A stretch of DNA of 64,000 bases from an uncultured Pelagibacteraceae bacterium (GCA_902588835.1 CACIQQ010000001.1:62001-126000), one strand, 5' to 3'. Shown: positions 38,687 to 48,151, counted from the stretch's first letter. Program-made: numbers and translations. The notes: generated by a model from the sequence alone, not told the origin.

Positions 38687-39240
38687 TGAGTAAAGTTTTT
38701 CTAACCCTTTCTTTTTTTATGGGTTTGGTGGTTTTGGCATCAAACTATCTGGTTCAATTTCCAATAAAATATTACGGTTTAGATCAATTGCTAACTTATG
38801 GCGCTTTTAGTTATCCCATAGCTTTTTTAATCACAGACTTAGCAAATAGATCATACGGTAAAATTGCAGCCAGAAAAATTGTATATTTTGGATTTGTAAT
38901 TGGAATTAGTTTTACATTATTTTTCTCAACTAATTTTGATGATTTAATATCAGTTAGAATTGCAATTGGTTCAGGATCAGCATTTTTAGTTGCTCAACTT
39001 TTGGATGTCCAAGTGTTTGATAAGTTAAGAAAAAAACGATGGTTCATTGCTCCATTAACCTCATCTCTTATCGGATCCACAGTTGATACGTTCTTATTCT
39101 TTTCAATTTCTTTTTATGCAACTGGTGTTCCTTGGGTTACTTTATCATTAGGTGATCTAGCAGTAAAAATATTTGTTGCTTTAGTAATGTTAATACCTTT
39201 TAGATTATTATTAGGCACTCTAAAGCCGGTTCAAAGTTAA
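38686..39240 (+). CDS. VUT-family (YhhQ-like) queuosine precursor transporter
   Basis: Small multi-TM protein; FSYPIAFLITDLANRSYGKIAARKIVYFGF and FLVAQLLDVQVFDKLRKKRWFIAPLTSSLIGSTVDTFLFF are characteristic. Confidence 0.82.
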   Translation: MSKVFLTLSFFMGLVVLASNYLVQFPIKYYGLDQLLTYGAFSYPIAFLITDLANRSYGKIAARKIVYFGFVIGISFTLFFSTNFDDLISVRIAIGSGSAFLVAQLLDVQVFDKLRKKRWFIAPLTSSLIGSTVDTFLFFSISFYATGVPWVTLSLGDLAVKIFVALVMLIPFRLLLGTLKPVQS

Positions 39241-40112
39241 TACAAAAATTTATAAGATAAAATTTTATAGACCAATTTAGCCGCAAGAAAATTATATGAA
39301 TTAAAACCCTTAATAGGCGAAAGTTCATTTAAGTCTGCACCAACAATATTCGAATTTTGCGCAGCGATCTTAAGAATATTCAATGTTTCATCCCAAAACA
39401 AACCACCAGGCTCAGGTGTACCAGTTGCCGGCATAATACCCGAGTCTAATCCATCAATATCAAAAGTAATGTAAACATTTTTATTTTTTATTAATCTTTT
39501 AAATTTATTAAAATCCCATTTACTTTTATCTTTAGCCCAAAATATTTTTATTCTTTTTGAATTTCTTTTTAAAAATGAAATTTCTTCTTTAGATATATTT
39601 CTTATACCAAAAGAAATAACAGAAACGTTTGGATAATCTAAACATCTTCGAATTGCAGATGCATGTGAAAATTTATCTCCGTTATAACTATCTCGTAAAT
39701 CTGCATGAGCATCAAAGTGCAAAAGACAAATATTCTTAAATTTTTTAGTGAAAGGTGCAATGCATCCCGGAGTAATTGAATGCTCTCCTCCCAAGGTCAT
39801 AGGGAATAATTTTTTTTCCAAGATGCCTTGATTAATTTTTGACATAACGCTGAGGGCTTTTTTAACATTTTTTTCTATTTTAAAAGGTTTTAAAGTTTTA
39901 ATTCCAATTTTCTTGAAAGGTTCACATTTTAATTCTTCATCATAAAGCTCAACTTGATGGGAGGCTTTAATAATTTCTTTTGGTCCATTTTTGGTACCTC
40001 CTCCATAGCTTACAGTTTTTTCTAGACCAAACGGAACAACAATTACTTTTTCTTTAAAATTAAATTTATTATCGATACCTAGAAAACCAATTTTGTTTGA
40101 AAGATATTTCAC
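39237..40112 (-). CDS. Ureohydrolase of the agmatinase/arginase family
   Basis: LGGEHSITPG, LLHFDAHADLRD, TFDIDGLDSGIMPATGTPEPGG. Confidence 0.88.
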   Translation of the reverse strand: MKYLSNKIGFLGIDNKFNFKEKVIVVPFGLEKTVSYGGGTKNGPKEIIKASHQVELYDEELKCEPFKKIGIKTLKPFKIEKNVKKALSVMSKINQGILEKKLFPMTLGGEHSITPGCIAPFTKKFKNICLLHFDAHADLRDSYNGDKFSHASAIRRCLDYPNVSVISFGIRNISKEEISFLKRNSKRIKIFWAKDKSKWDFNKFKRLIKNKNVYITFDIDGLDSGIMPATGTPEPGGLFWDETLNILKIAAQNSNIVGADLNELSPIKGFNSYNFLAAKLVYKILSYKFLY

Positions 40113-40129
40113 TTCGGGATCCTATTCTA

Positions 40130-41173
40130 TCAAGAAAATATTTTTGAAAAATTTTTTTTCTCTCTCTTTTTCCATTCACCTTTATGATAAGCATCACTAG
40201 CAATTAAAGGCAGTACACTCGTTGCTTCAGCAAAAACCATCTGTTCTTTTGTTATGTCTACTTTTCCCCAAGAACTAGCTTCTTTAAGAGTAGAACTACT
40301 ACATGCCCCGTCTCTTGAGTCTGCAACAGTTATTTGAATTGCATATTTGTGCATATCCACTTCTTTACCTAATAATTCAGCACAAATAACTGTGTCTTGA
40401 ATGAAATTTTTTGGAACACCACCGCCTATCATAAATAGACCAGAATTTTTTGATTTAATTTTAATTTCTGTCAATTCTCTAAATTCTCTAATTGAGTCTA
40501 TAGTGATGTGTTTATTCGGACTTTTTTCTTGATGCATAACTAATCCAAATCCAGCGCTAGAGTCAGTAAAAGCAGGGCAAAAAATAGGAACGTTATTATC
40601 AAAAGCTGTTTCTATTAATGAACCTTTTTTTTTTGAATTATTTTTTAAATATCTTCCCATCTCATATATAAATTCTCTAGAGGTGTATGTCTTTGGGGGT
40701 AATTTATCAGCTATTTCACATATAATTTTATCGCACATTTGCAATTCATCCTCATCAATATAAGTATCATAAATCCTATCAATATAATTTTTTCTGAGTT
40801 CACTATCATCTTGAAATTGTGAACCTTGATAATGTTTAAAACCCAAACCCTCAAAAAAATCCATATCAACAATTGATGCGCCAGTAGCAACGATAGCATC
40901 CACCATATTGTATTTAACCATATCTTTATAGATGTTCATGCATCCCGCAGCAGATGTTGATCCTGCAAGTGTTAAAAAAATTGTGCAATTTTTATCTTTT
41001 AACATTTCATTAAAAATACTTGCAGCGTTTCCTGTTTCTCTGGAGACAAAAGACATTTTTTGCATCGACGATATAATATCTCGAGAGTCAAAAGAAGTTA
41101 TGTCAATGTGCTCAACAGGTTTGTTAAGAAATTTTTTTTTTGTATTGTGGCCTAAATTTTTCTTTTCTGACAT
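40130..41173 (-). CDS. Deoxyhypusine-synthase-like protein (putative homospermidine/polyamine biosynthesis enzyme)
   Basis: FLTLAGSTSAAGCMNIYKDMV, VDAIVATGASIVDMDFFEGLG, SWGK region retaining the DHS catalytic lysine context (TLKEASSWGKVD). Confidence 0.85.
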   Translation of the reverse strand: MSEKKNLGHNTKKKFLNKPVEHIDITSFDSRDIISSMQKMSFVSRETGNAASIFNEMLKDKNCTIFLTLAGSTSAAGCMNIYKDMVKYNMVDAIVATGASIVDMDFFEGLGFKHYQGSQFQDDSELRKNYIDRIYDTYIDEDELQMCDKIICEIADKLPPKTYTSREFIYEMGRYLKNNSKKKGSLIETAFDNNVPIFCPAFTDSSAGFGLVMHQEKSPNKHITIDSIREFRELTEIKIKSKNSGLFMIGGGVPKNFIQDTVICAELLGKEVDMHKYAIQITVADSRDGACSSSTLKEASSWGKVDITKEQMVFAEATSVLPLIASDAYHKGEWKKREKKNFSKIFS

Positions 41174-42352
41174 TTATGCGACTAGAGATCCTTTATTCTT
41201 ATCTCTGTCGTACATAGTCATTATTGGTTCATCCTCAACTTCATAAATCTCGTTAGAATAAAAGCCATTAAATTGAGTTCTGAAAGTCAATCCATACGCA
41301 CCTAGTTGACCAAGTTCTATATAATCATTCTCTTTAATATTATTAGGTAAAATAAAAGGTCCTTTCATATAATCAAGGCTGTCACAAGTTGGTCCATAAA
41401 AATCAAAAGCAGTCATTTTTTTTGAAATCATTCTTCCATTTGTAATTATTTTTGAGGGATAAACTATATTTGGAACTCCACCATCAAATAAAGTTCCATA
41501 AGTTCCATCGTTTATGTAAAGCTTTTGTTTTTTTCTTAAATTCACTTTTACTATCGTTGATCCTGACTCTGCGACCAACGCTCTTCCTGGCTCACAAATT
41601 ATTTCGGGCATTTTATCTAAGTTCAATTTTTCAAGAGCTGTTTTAATCTCATTAAAATAACTTTCCAAAGATGGCGGAATTAGATCTGGATAAATAGTTG
41701 GAAATCCACCTCCAATATTTATTACATCTGGAATAATTTTTGTTTTTTTGATTATATTTCCAATTTCAGAAATACCCTTAGCATAAGAAATAGGATGCAT
41801 ACATTGCGAACCAACATGAAAACTTAAACCAATTTTTTTTGCATATTGTTTAGTTAATCTTAATAACCCGATTGCTTCAGAACTTAATGCACCAAATTTT
41901 TTTGATAAATCAATCTCGGCATGTTCATTGGAAACAGCCACCCTTACATATATCTCAAGATCCTTAGCTTGATTTGTAGACTCAATAATTTTTATTAATT
42001 CCTCTTTTGTATCTAATGAAAAACTTTTAACATTATATTTAAAATATGCGTCTCTAATACTCTCTCTACTTTTTACGGTATGCATATAAGAACATTCTAA
42101 ATTTTTGTTGATCTTTTTAATCATCTCTATCTCTTTTATTGAAGCAACATCAAAATTCTTTATTCCTGACTCTATAAGAGTTTTGACTACAAAAGGATGT
42201 GGATTAGTTTTAACCGCATATAGAATTTTGCCTGGGAAATTTTGTAAAAAAACTTTGGTAGCTTTTTTTATAGAGTTCTTTCTGATGCAGTAAACTGGAT
42301 CAGAAGGTTTGATTACATTAATTAGTTCATCAACCGTTTTAAATTTTTTCAT
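41174..42352 (-). CDS. Ornithine decarboxylase (group IV PLP decarboxylase)
   Basis: ILYAVKTNPHPFVV PLP-Lys, HVGSQ, ICEPGRALVAESG, YGPTCDSLD substrate motif. Confidence 0.9.
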   Translation of the reverse strand: MKKFKTVDELINVIKPSDPVYCIRKNSIKKATKVFLQNFPGKILYAVKTNPHPFVVKTLIESGIKNFDVASIKEIEMIKKINKNLECSYMHTVKSRESIRDAYFKYNVKSFSLDTKEELIKIIESTNQAKDLEIYVRVAVSNEHAEIDLSKKFGALSSEAIGLLRLTKQYAKKIGLSFHVGSQCMHPISYAKGISEIGNIIKKTKIIPDVINIGGGFPTIYPDLIPPSLESYFNEIKTALEKLNLDKMPEIICEPGRALVAESGSTIVKVNLRKKQKLYINDGTYGTLFDGGVPNIVYPSKIITNGRMISKKMTAFDFYGPTCDSLDYMKGPFILPNNIKENDYIELGQLGAYGLTFRTQFNGFYSNEIYEVEDEPIMTMYDRDKNKGSLVA

Positions 42353-42391
42353 TTTTTTAGCTCCGTAAAAAAAAATTTAACAAAAAAAATC

Positions 42392-42408
42392 TGCATAACA
42401 GCTATGCA
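42392..42408 (-). promoter_or_regulatory. Hairpin followed by U-tract in odc 5' leader (attenuator-like)
   Basis: Minus strand TGCATA-GCTGT-TATGCA then GATTTTTTTT, 40 nt upstream of the odc ATG. Confidence 0.4.
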
Positions 42409-42425
42409 AATTTTATTAAATTGAG

Positions 42426-42454
42426 CATTTAAGGGATTCTTCACCTAGTGTAAA
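42426..42454 (-). promoter_or_regulatory. Predicted sigma70-like promoter for odc
   Basis: Minus strand TTTACA (42454-42449), 17-nt spacer, TAAATG (42431-42426). Confidence 0.4.
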
Positions 42455-42462
42455 GAAAATAA

Positions 42463-42476
42463 TTGATAAAAATCAA
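42463..42476. promoter_or_regulatory. FNR/FixK-type palindrome
   Basis: TTGATAAAAATCAA, an exact match to TTGATNNNNATCAA, in the odc/regA divergent region. Confidence 0.5.
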
Positions 42477-42524
42477 TGTTTCCCAAGCTCTTGAAATTTT
42501 AAAAATAAACTCCATATTGATCTT

Positions 42525-43085
42525 ATGAATGTCCAAAACGTAAAAAATATAAGCCAATTTGAAGATAAATCTCTATTAATTGTGGATGACGATAATCCTT
42601 TCAGAGAGCGCTTAGCCAGAGCTATGGAAAAAAAGGGATTTAAAGTTTCACAAGCTGAAGGTGTAAAAAAAGGAATTGATGTTGTTAAAACAAATAAACC
42701 TGCTTTTGCTGTAGTGGACTTAAGGCTTGGTGATGGTAACGGATTGGAAGTTGTAAAAGAAATTCAAAATTCTAATGCAGATAGTAGAATTGTGATGTTA
42801 ACAGGCTATGGGAATATTCCAACAGCTGTTGCAGCAATTAAACAAGGTGCAATTGACTATCTTGCTAAACCAGCTGATGCTGACGATGTTGAAAAAGCAC
42901 TTCTAGCAGATCCAAATAGAAAAGCTGATCCACCAGATAACCCTATGTCTGCAGATAGAGTTAAGTGGGAACATATCCACAGAGTATTTGAATTATGTAA
43001 TAGAAATGTTTCTGAAACAGCCAGAAGACTAAAAATGCATCGTAGAACTCTTCAGAGAATTTTATCAAAAAGATCGCCTAGATAA
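42525..43085 (+). CDS. regA: Redox response regulator of RegA/PrrA/ActR family
   Basis: LIVDDDNPFRERLARAMEKKGF, VVDLRLGDGNGL, C-terminal Fis-type HTH (NVSETARRLKMHRRTLQRILSKRSPR). Confidence 0.92.
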   Translation: MNVQNVKNISQFEDKSLLIVDDDNPFRERLARAMEKKGFKVSQAEGVKKGIDVVKTNKPAFAVVDLRLGDGNGLEVVKEIQNSNADSRIVMLTGYGNIPTAVAAIKQGAIDYLAKPADADDVEKALLADPNRKADPPDNPMSADRVKWEHIHRVFELCNRNVSETARRLKMHRRTLQRILSKRSPR

Positions 43086-43629
43086 ACTTTTTAAAAAAAT
43101 CGACTTTTGTAGAAATTATAACTAATAGAAAGATTTTAAATAATTCTGCTAGTAAAAAAGGTTTTGCCCCTAGATCAAAAATTGGTTTATCCCAACCAAT
43201 TAAAATTCCTAACCAAATAAGTCCTAATACATAAATTGGCAAAACTGAGAAAAAAATCTTAATAAAATTTAAAAGATAGTTTTTATTATAATTAAATTTT
43301 CCAGCCACATAAACCGCTATTATAAAACCTAAAAGATATCCCATCGTTGGACCTGTAAAATAAATCATACCAACACCTTTTTCTGGAGAATTGGAAAAAA
43401 CTGGTATTCCAAATATACCTTCAATTAAATAAAGTGCAACTGTAGCTAAACCCAATTTATAACCAAAACACATTCCTAAAAATATTACGACGAAGGTCTG
43501 CATTGTCATTGGAACTGGGTAAAACGGTATTTTTAATTTTGCTGAAATCGTTAACAAAATTGTTCCTAAAAAAACAATAATAGCATTTTTAATTACTTTG
43601 TTATTTTGAATCAGCTTCACAGTTTCCAT
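43078..43629 (-). CDS. bioY: Biotin transporter BioY
   Basis: KIPFYPVPMTMQTFVVIFLGMCFG and FTGPTMGYLLGFIIA BioY motifs. Confidence 0.9.
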   Translation of the reverse strand: METVKLIQNNKVIKNAIIVFLGTILLTISAKLKIPFYPVPMTMQTFVVIFLGMCFGYKLGLATVALYLIEGIFGIPVFSNSPEKGVGMIYFTGPTMGYLLGFIIAVYVAGKFNYNKNYLLNFIKIFFSVLPIYVLGLIWLGILIGWDKPIFDLGAKPFLLAELFKIFLLVIISTKVDFFKKFI

Positions 43630-43661
43630 AATTTAATGATATATTAATTTAAGCTTTTAAT

Positions 43662-44579
43662 CTAGTTATTTGTTAAATTCACAAAAACGTCCTCTAAATT
43701 TGGGTCTTCAGATTTAATATCTTTAATCACTATTCCTTGATTTTCTAATAACTTGATTATTTTTTGGATATTAAATTCTTGTTTATTATATTCTATCTTA
43801 AATTCTGAATCTGTATTGGTTAAAATATTAAAATCTTTATTGTTAATATCATCTAAAATTATTCTCTTATTAATTTCAAATTTAAGGGTTTTTGTTTGAA
43901 TCTTATTTAACATATTTTCGGTTGTGTCTAATGCTATAAGATTACCTTTATGAATTATACCTACTCTGTTGCACAATTCTTCAGCCTCTTGGAGATAGTG
44001 TGTAGTCAGAATAATTGTTACTCCAAGTTTTCTAAGAGATCTAATATTATCCCACAAATTTTTTCTCAGATCTACATCAACACCTGCGGTTGGTTCATCT
44101 AGTATAATTATAGGTGGTTTATGAACTAAAGCTTTTGCTATCAATAGTCTTCTTTTCATACCACCTGATAAATTTCTTGTATAACTATTTGATTTATCTT
44201 TTAAAGCGACTAGATCAAGTACGGTGTCTGTTATCCTATCTTTTTTTTTAACTCCAAATAAACCAGCTTGAAGATCCAATAGTTTTTTTGGAGTAAAGAA
44301 AGGGTCAACGTTTATTTCTTGAGGAACAATTCCTAGCGAAACTCTAACTTGGCGTGGATTCTTATCTAAATCAAATCCCCAGACTATTACTTCACCCGAG
44401 GTTTTATCTGTGACACCTGCAAGAATATTTATAAAAGTACTTTTTCCTGCTCCATTTGGACCAAGAAGTCCTAAAATTTCTCCTTCTTTCACCTCTAAGT
44501 TTAAATCTTTAAGTGCATGGATATTCTTTCGATAAATTTTATTTAATTTTTTAACAGAAAGTACGTTTTTTTTACTCAT
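43662..44579 (-). CDS. ABC transporter ATP-binding protein (ABC-2/YadG-like)
   Basis: GLLGPNGAGKSTFINIL, LSGGMKRRLLIAKAL, IIILDEPTAGVDVDLR. Confidence 0.88.
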   Translation of the reverse strand: MSKKNVLSVKKLNKIYRKNIHALKDLNLEVKEGEILGLLGPNGAGKSTFINILAGVTDKTSGEVIVWGFDLDKNPRQVRVSLGIVPQEINVDPFFTPKKLLDLQAGLFGVKKKDRITDTVLDLVALKDKSNSYTRNLSGGMKRRLLIAKALVHKPPIIILDEPTAGVDVDLRKNLWDNIRSLRKLGVTIILTTHYLQEAEELCNRVGIIHKGNLIALDTTENMLNKIQTKTLKFEINKRIILDDINNKDFNILTNTDSEFKIEYNKQEFNIQKIIKLLENQGIVIKDIKSEDPNLEDVFVNLTNN

Positions 44580-44629
44580 TTAGATTTATAGGCTTATAAC
44601 ATTAAGGTAAATTAATAATAATTTAATAA

Positions 44630-47401
44630 ATGGCCGAATTAAATAAAAAAAAACATTTTTATCTTATTGATGGCTCTGGGTATATTTTTCGAGCATATTA
44701 TGCTCTTCCTCCTCTATCCAGAAAGTCAGATGGGTTACCAACAGGTGCTGTTGCGGGATTTTGTAATATGCTTTTTAAGTTGCTAGAGGATGCAAAATCA
44801 AAAGAAAATAAAGAGAAACCAACTCATTTCGTGGTTATTTTTGACTCTGCTAGAAAAAATTTTAGAAATGATATTTATGAAGACTATAAAGCGAACAGAT
44901 CAGACGCACCTGATGATTTAATACCTCAGTTTGAATATATTCGAAAATCTGTAGAGGCTTTTAATATTCCTGCTGTTGAAATGATTAACTATGAAGCCGA
45001 CGATTTAATTGCAACTTATTCAAAACAAATTACTAAACTTGGTTCTGATGTAACAATTGTTTCATCAGATAAAGATTTAATGCAGCTTCATGACAAAAAA
45101 GTAAGAATTTATGATCCTATGAAAAATAAATTTATCAAGAAAGAGGATGTAATCGCTAAATTTGGAGTTACTTCGGATAAGGTTATTGATGTTCAATCTT
45201 TAGCTGGTGATTCAAGTGATAACGTTCCAGGTGTTCCTGGTATTGGAGTAAAAACAGCAGCAGAATTAATAAATAAATTTGGAAGTTTAGAAGAACTTCT
45301 CAAAAATGCTGAAACAATAAAACAAAATAAAAGACGAGAAACAATTATCGAAAACAAAGATAAAGCTTTAATAAGCAAGAAACTAGTAACCTTAAAAAAT
45401 GATGTACCTGTCAAAAATAAATTAGATGATTTTTTATTAAAGGAAATTGATAAAAAAAAACTCTTCAATTTTTTAAGAGATATGGAGTTTAATAGATTGC
45501 TAAGTTCAGCGATTTCAACATATGGAGAAATTGATTTTGAAAATAAAAATAAAGAACAAGCGCAAAAGACAAAAGACAATCTCTCAAAATCAAACTATAA
45601 TTTGATAAAGAGCGAGGACGAATTAAAAAAATTAATACACAAAATAGAGGAAGTCGGAGAACTTGCTATTGATACAGAAACAAACTCTCTTAACCCGCAC
45701 CTTGCCAAATTAGTTGGTATATCTATATCTTTTAAAATAGGTGAGGCTTATTATGTTCCTTTAAATCATTCTGATGGGAAAAATTTGGATGAAAAAAATA
45801 TACTTAAAATTTTAAAGCCATTATTAGAAGATAAAACCATTAAAAAAATCGGTCAAAATATAAAATTTGATTACATAATTTTTTATCATAGAGGCATAGA
45901 AATGAAATTTTTGGAGGACACAATGTTGATGTCCTACGTTCTAGATGCCGGAAAAAATAAACATAATATGGATGAATTATCAAAAATACATTTAGATCAT
46001 CAAACAATATCTTATAAAGACTTAGTTGGAACTGGAAAAAAACAAATAACCTTTGATGATGTAGATATTGATCAAGCAAAAGACTATGCAGCCGAAGATG
46101 CTGATGTTACTTATAGGTTATACAAAAAATTTTTGAAAGATATCAAAGTAGAGAAATTAGTAAATATTTACGAGTCATTTGAAAAACCAATGATTGAAAT
46201 TTTGGCTAAAATGGAAATTAGCGGAATAAAATTAGACAAAGATTTCTTAATAAAGCTTTCAAAAAAATTTGAAAAAAAAATAGCTGAATTAGAAAAAGAC
46301 ATTTTCAAAATATCTAAAAAGAAATTTAAAATTGGTTCAACAAAACAGCTTGGTGAAATAATGTACAATGATTTAAAAATTTCAGCATTAAAAAAAACAA
46401 AAAAAGGAAGCTTTGCCACGAGTGCCAGTGTTTTGGAAGATCTGGCATTTAAAGGACATGAATTACCTAAGTTAGTCTTGGAATGGAGGCAAATTTCAAA
46501 GCTTCAAAATACATATTCAGACTCACTTCCAGAATTTATCAATCCTGTTTCAAAAAGAGTTCATACATCTTTTTTGTTGGCAGCTACAACAACTGGAAGG
46601 TTAGCATCAAGTGATCCAAATTTACAAAATATTCCAATTAAGTCTGAAGATGGAAAAGAAATAAGAAAAGCCTTTATTTCAGAAAAAGGAAATTCACTTT
46701 TATCTGCTGATTATAATCAAATTGAAATGAGAATACTTTCTGATTTAGCAGATGTGAAAGAATTAAAAAAAGCTTTTAATAATAATGAAGATATTCATTC
46801 TTTAACTGCAAGCCAAATTTTTAATGTAGAAATTAATAAAGTCACTAAAGAGATGAGGAGAAAAGCAAAGGCGATTAATTTTGGTATTATCTATGGTATT
46901 TCACAGTATGGACTAGCTAAACAAATTTCTGTTTCAACAGCTGATGCTGAAATTTTTCTAAAGGCGTATTTTAAAAAATTCCCTGAGATAAAAGACTACA
47001 TGTCGTCCACAATAAAACATTGTAGAAGAAGTGGATTTGTTAACAATATTTTTGGCAGAAAAACACACATTATAGGTATCAATGATAAAAATTTTAATAT
47101 TAGAAACTTTCAAGAAAGGGCAGCGATTAATGCACCAATACAAGGGTCAGCATCGGAATTAATGCGAATAGCGATGATAAGAATTTTTAATAAACTTAAT
47201 GATGATGCAAAATTTAAAACAAAATTATTATTGCAAATTCACGATGAACTAATATTTGAAATACCTAATAACGAACTAGATAGAATCAAAAAACTAATTA
47301 AAACAGAAATGACCAGTGTTAAATCAAGTGAGCATCACACTTTCTCTATACCTATTCTAGTAGATGTAAATATTGGGGATAATTGGGGTATGCTGCATTA
47401 A
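44630..47401 (+). CDS. polA: DNA polymerase I
   Basis: 5'-exo, 3'-exo (LAIDTETNSL) and polymerase motifs (SADYNQIEMRILSDL, RRKAKAINFGIIYGIS, QIHDELIFE). Confidence 0.97.
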   Translation: MAELNKKKHFYLIDGSGYIFRAYYALPPLSRKSDGLPTGAVAGFCNMLFKLLEDAKSKENKEKPTHFVVIFDSARKNFRNDIYEDYKANRSDAPDDLIPQFEYIRKSVEAFNIPAVEMINYEADDLIATYSKQITKLGSDVTIVSSDKDLMQLHDKKVRIYDPMKNKFIKKEDVIAKFGVTSDKVIDVQSLAGDSSDNVPGVPGIGVKTAAELINKFGSLEELLKNAETIKQNKRRETIIENKDKALISKKLVTLKNDVPVKNKLDDFLLKEIDKKKLFNFLRDMEFNRLLSSAISTYGEIDFENKNKEQAQKTKDNLSKSNYNLIKSEDELKKLIHKIEEVGELAIDTETNSLNPHLAKLVGISISFKIGEAYYVPLNHSDGKNLDEKNILKILKPLLEDKTIKKIGQNIKFDYIIFYHRGIEMKFLEDTMLMSYVLDAGKNKHNMDELSKIHLDHQTISYKDLVGTGKKQITFDDVDIDQAKDYAAEDADVTYRLYKKFLKDIKVEKLVNIYESFEKPMIEILAKMEISGIKLDKDFLIKLSKKFEKKIAELEKDIFKISKKKFKIGSTKQLGEIMYNDLKISALKKTKKGSFATSASVLEDLAFKGHELPKLVLEWRQISKLQNTYSDSLPEFINPVSKRVHTSFLLAATTTGRLASSDPNLQNIPIKSEDGKEIRKAFISEKGNSLLSADYNQIEMRILSDLADVKELKKAFNNNEDIHSLTASQIFNVEINKVTKEMRRKAKAINFGIIYGISQYGLAKQISVSTADAEIFLKAYFKKFPEIKDYMSSTIKHCRRSGFVNNIFGRKTHIIGINDKNFNIRNFQERAAINAPIQGSASELMRIAMIRIFNKLNDDAKFKTKLLLQIHDELIFEIPNNELDRIKKLIKTEMTSVKSSEHHTFSIPILVDVNIGDNWGMLH

Positions 47402-47412
47402 ATATTAGTGTA

Positions 47413-47441
47413 TTGTCTAAATTGGGACAATTTAGTATTTT
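47413..47441 (+). promoter_or_regulatory. Predicted chvI promoter whose spacer contains a palindrome
   Basis: TTGTCT (47413-47418), 17-nt spacer, TATTTT (47436-47441); CTAAATTG-GGA-CAATTTAG at 47417-47435. Confidence 0.4.
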
Positions 47442-47452
47442 TATATTAGGCT

Positions 47453-48151
47453 ATGACACAAACAATTGCACTAATAGATGATGACAGAAATATTCTTACC
47501 AGCTTAAGTATTGCCCTAGAAAAAGAAGGTTTTAAAGTCCAAACTTATTTAGATGGAGAGAGTGCACTTATAGGACTGACAAGAACACCTCCAGACTTAG
47601 CAATCGTTGATATTAAAATGCCTAAAATGGATGGTGAGGAGTTACTAAAAAAATTAAGAAAAAAAAGTTCATTACCAGTAATTTTTTTAACTTCAAAAGA
47701 TGAGGAAGTAGATGAACTTTTAGGTTTAAAGTTAGGAGCAGATGACTTTGTAAAAAAATCTGGTGGTTTTTCAATAAAAGTCTTAGTTGAGAGAATTAGG
47801 GTTCAACTTAGAAAGAAAAATATTAGTGTAGACGATAGTAAAAACATTATTACTCATGGCAAACTCAAATTAGATCCCTCACAACTTGAGTGTGAATGGG
47901 ACGGAAAACAGTTGCCAGATAAATTAACAACAACAGAATTTTTAATCGTTCAAGAACTTGCTAAAAGACCGGGGATAATTAAAGAAAGAGCGCAATTGAT
48001 GGATATTGCGTATAGAGAGGATACTGATATCGAAGATAGAACTATTGATAGTCACGTTAAAAGAATTAGAAAAAAATTTAAAAAAATTGATGCGAGTTTT
48101 TCTGCAATAGAAACAAGATATGGAAGTGGCTATAGGTGGAATGTTAATTAA
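47453..48151 (+). CDS. chvI: OmpR-family response regulator, ChvI-like
   Basis: [27 protein letters not shown]; winged-helix C-terminus [15 protein letters not shown]...[11 protein letters not shown]. Confidence 0.88.
   Translation: MTQTIALIDDDRNILTSLSIALEKEGFKVQTYLDGESALIGLTRTPPDLAIVDIKMPKMDGEELLKKLRKKSSLPVIFLTSKDEEVDELLGLKLGADDFVKKSGGFSIKVLVERIRVQLRKKNISVDDSKNIITHGKLKLDPSQLECEWDGKQLPDKLTTTEFLIVQELAKRPGIIKERAQLMDIAYREDTDIEDRTIDSHVKRIRKKFKKIDASFSAIETRYGSGYRWNVN

Noticed and set aside
45193-45579. 128-aa minus-strand ORF inside polA
   Set aside because: Antisense to conserved polA coding sequence; low-complexity Ser/Leu/Phe composition.
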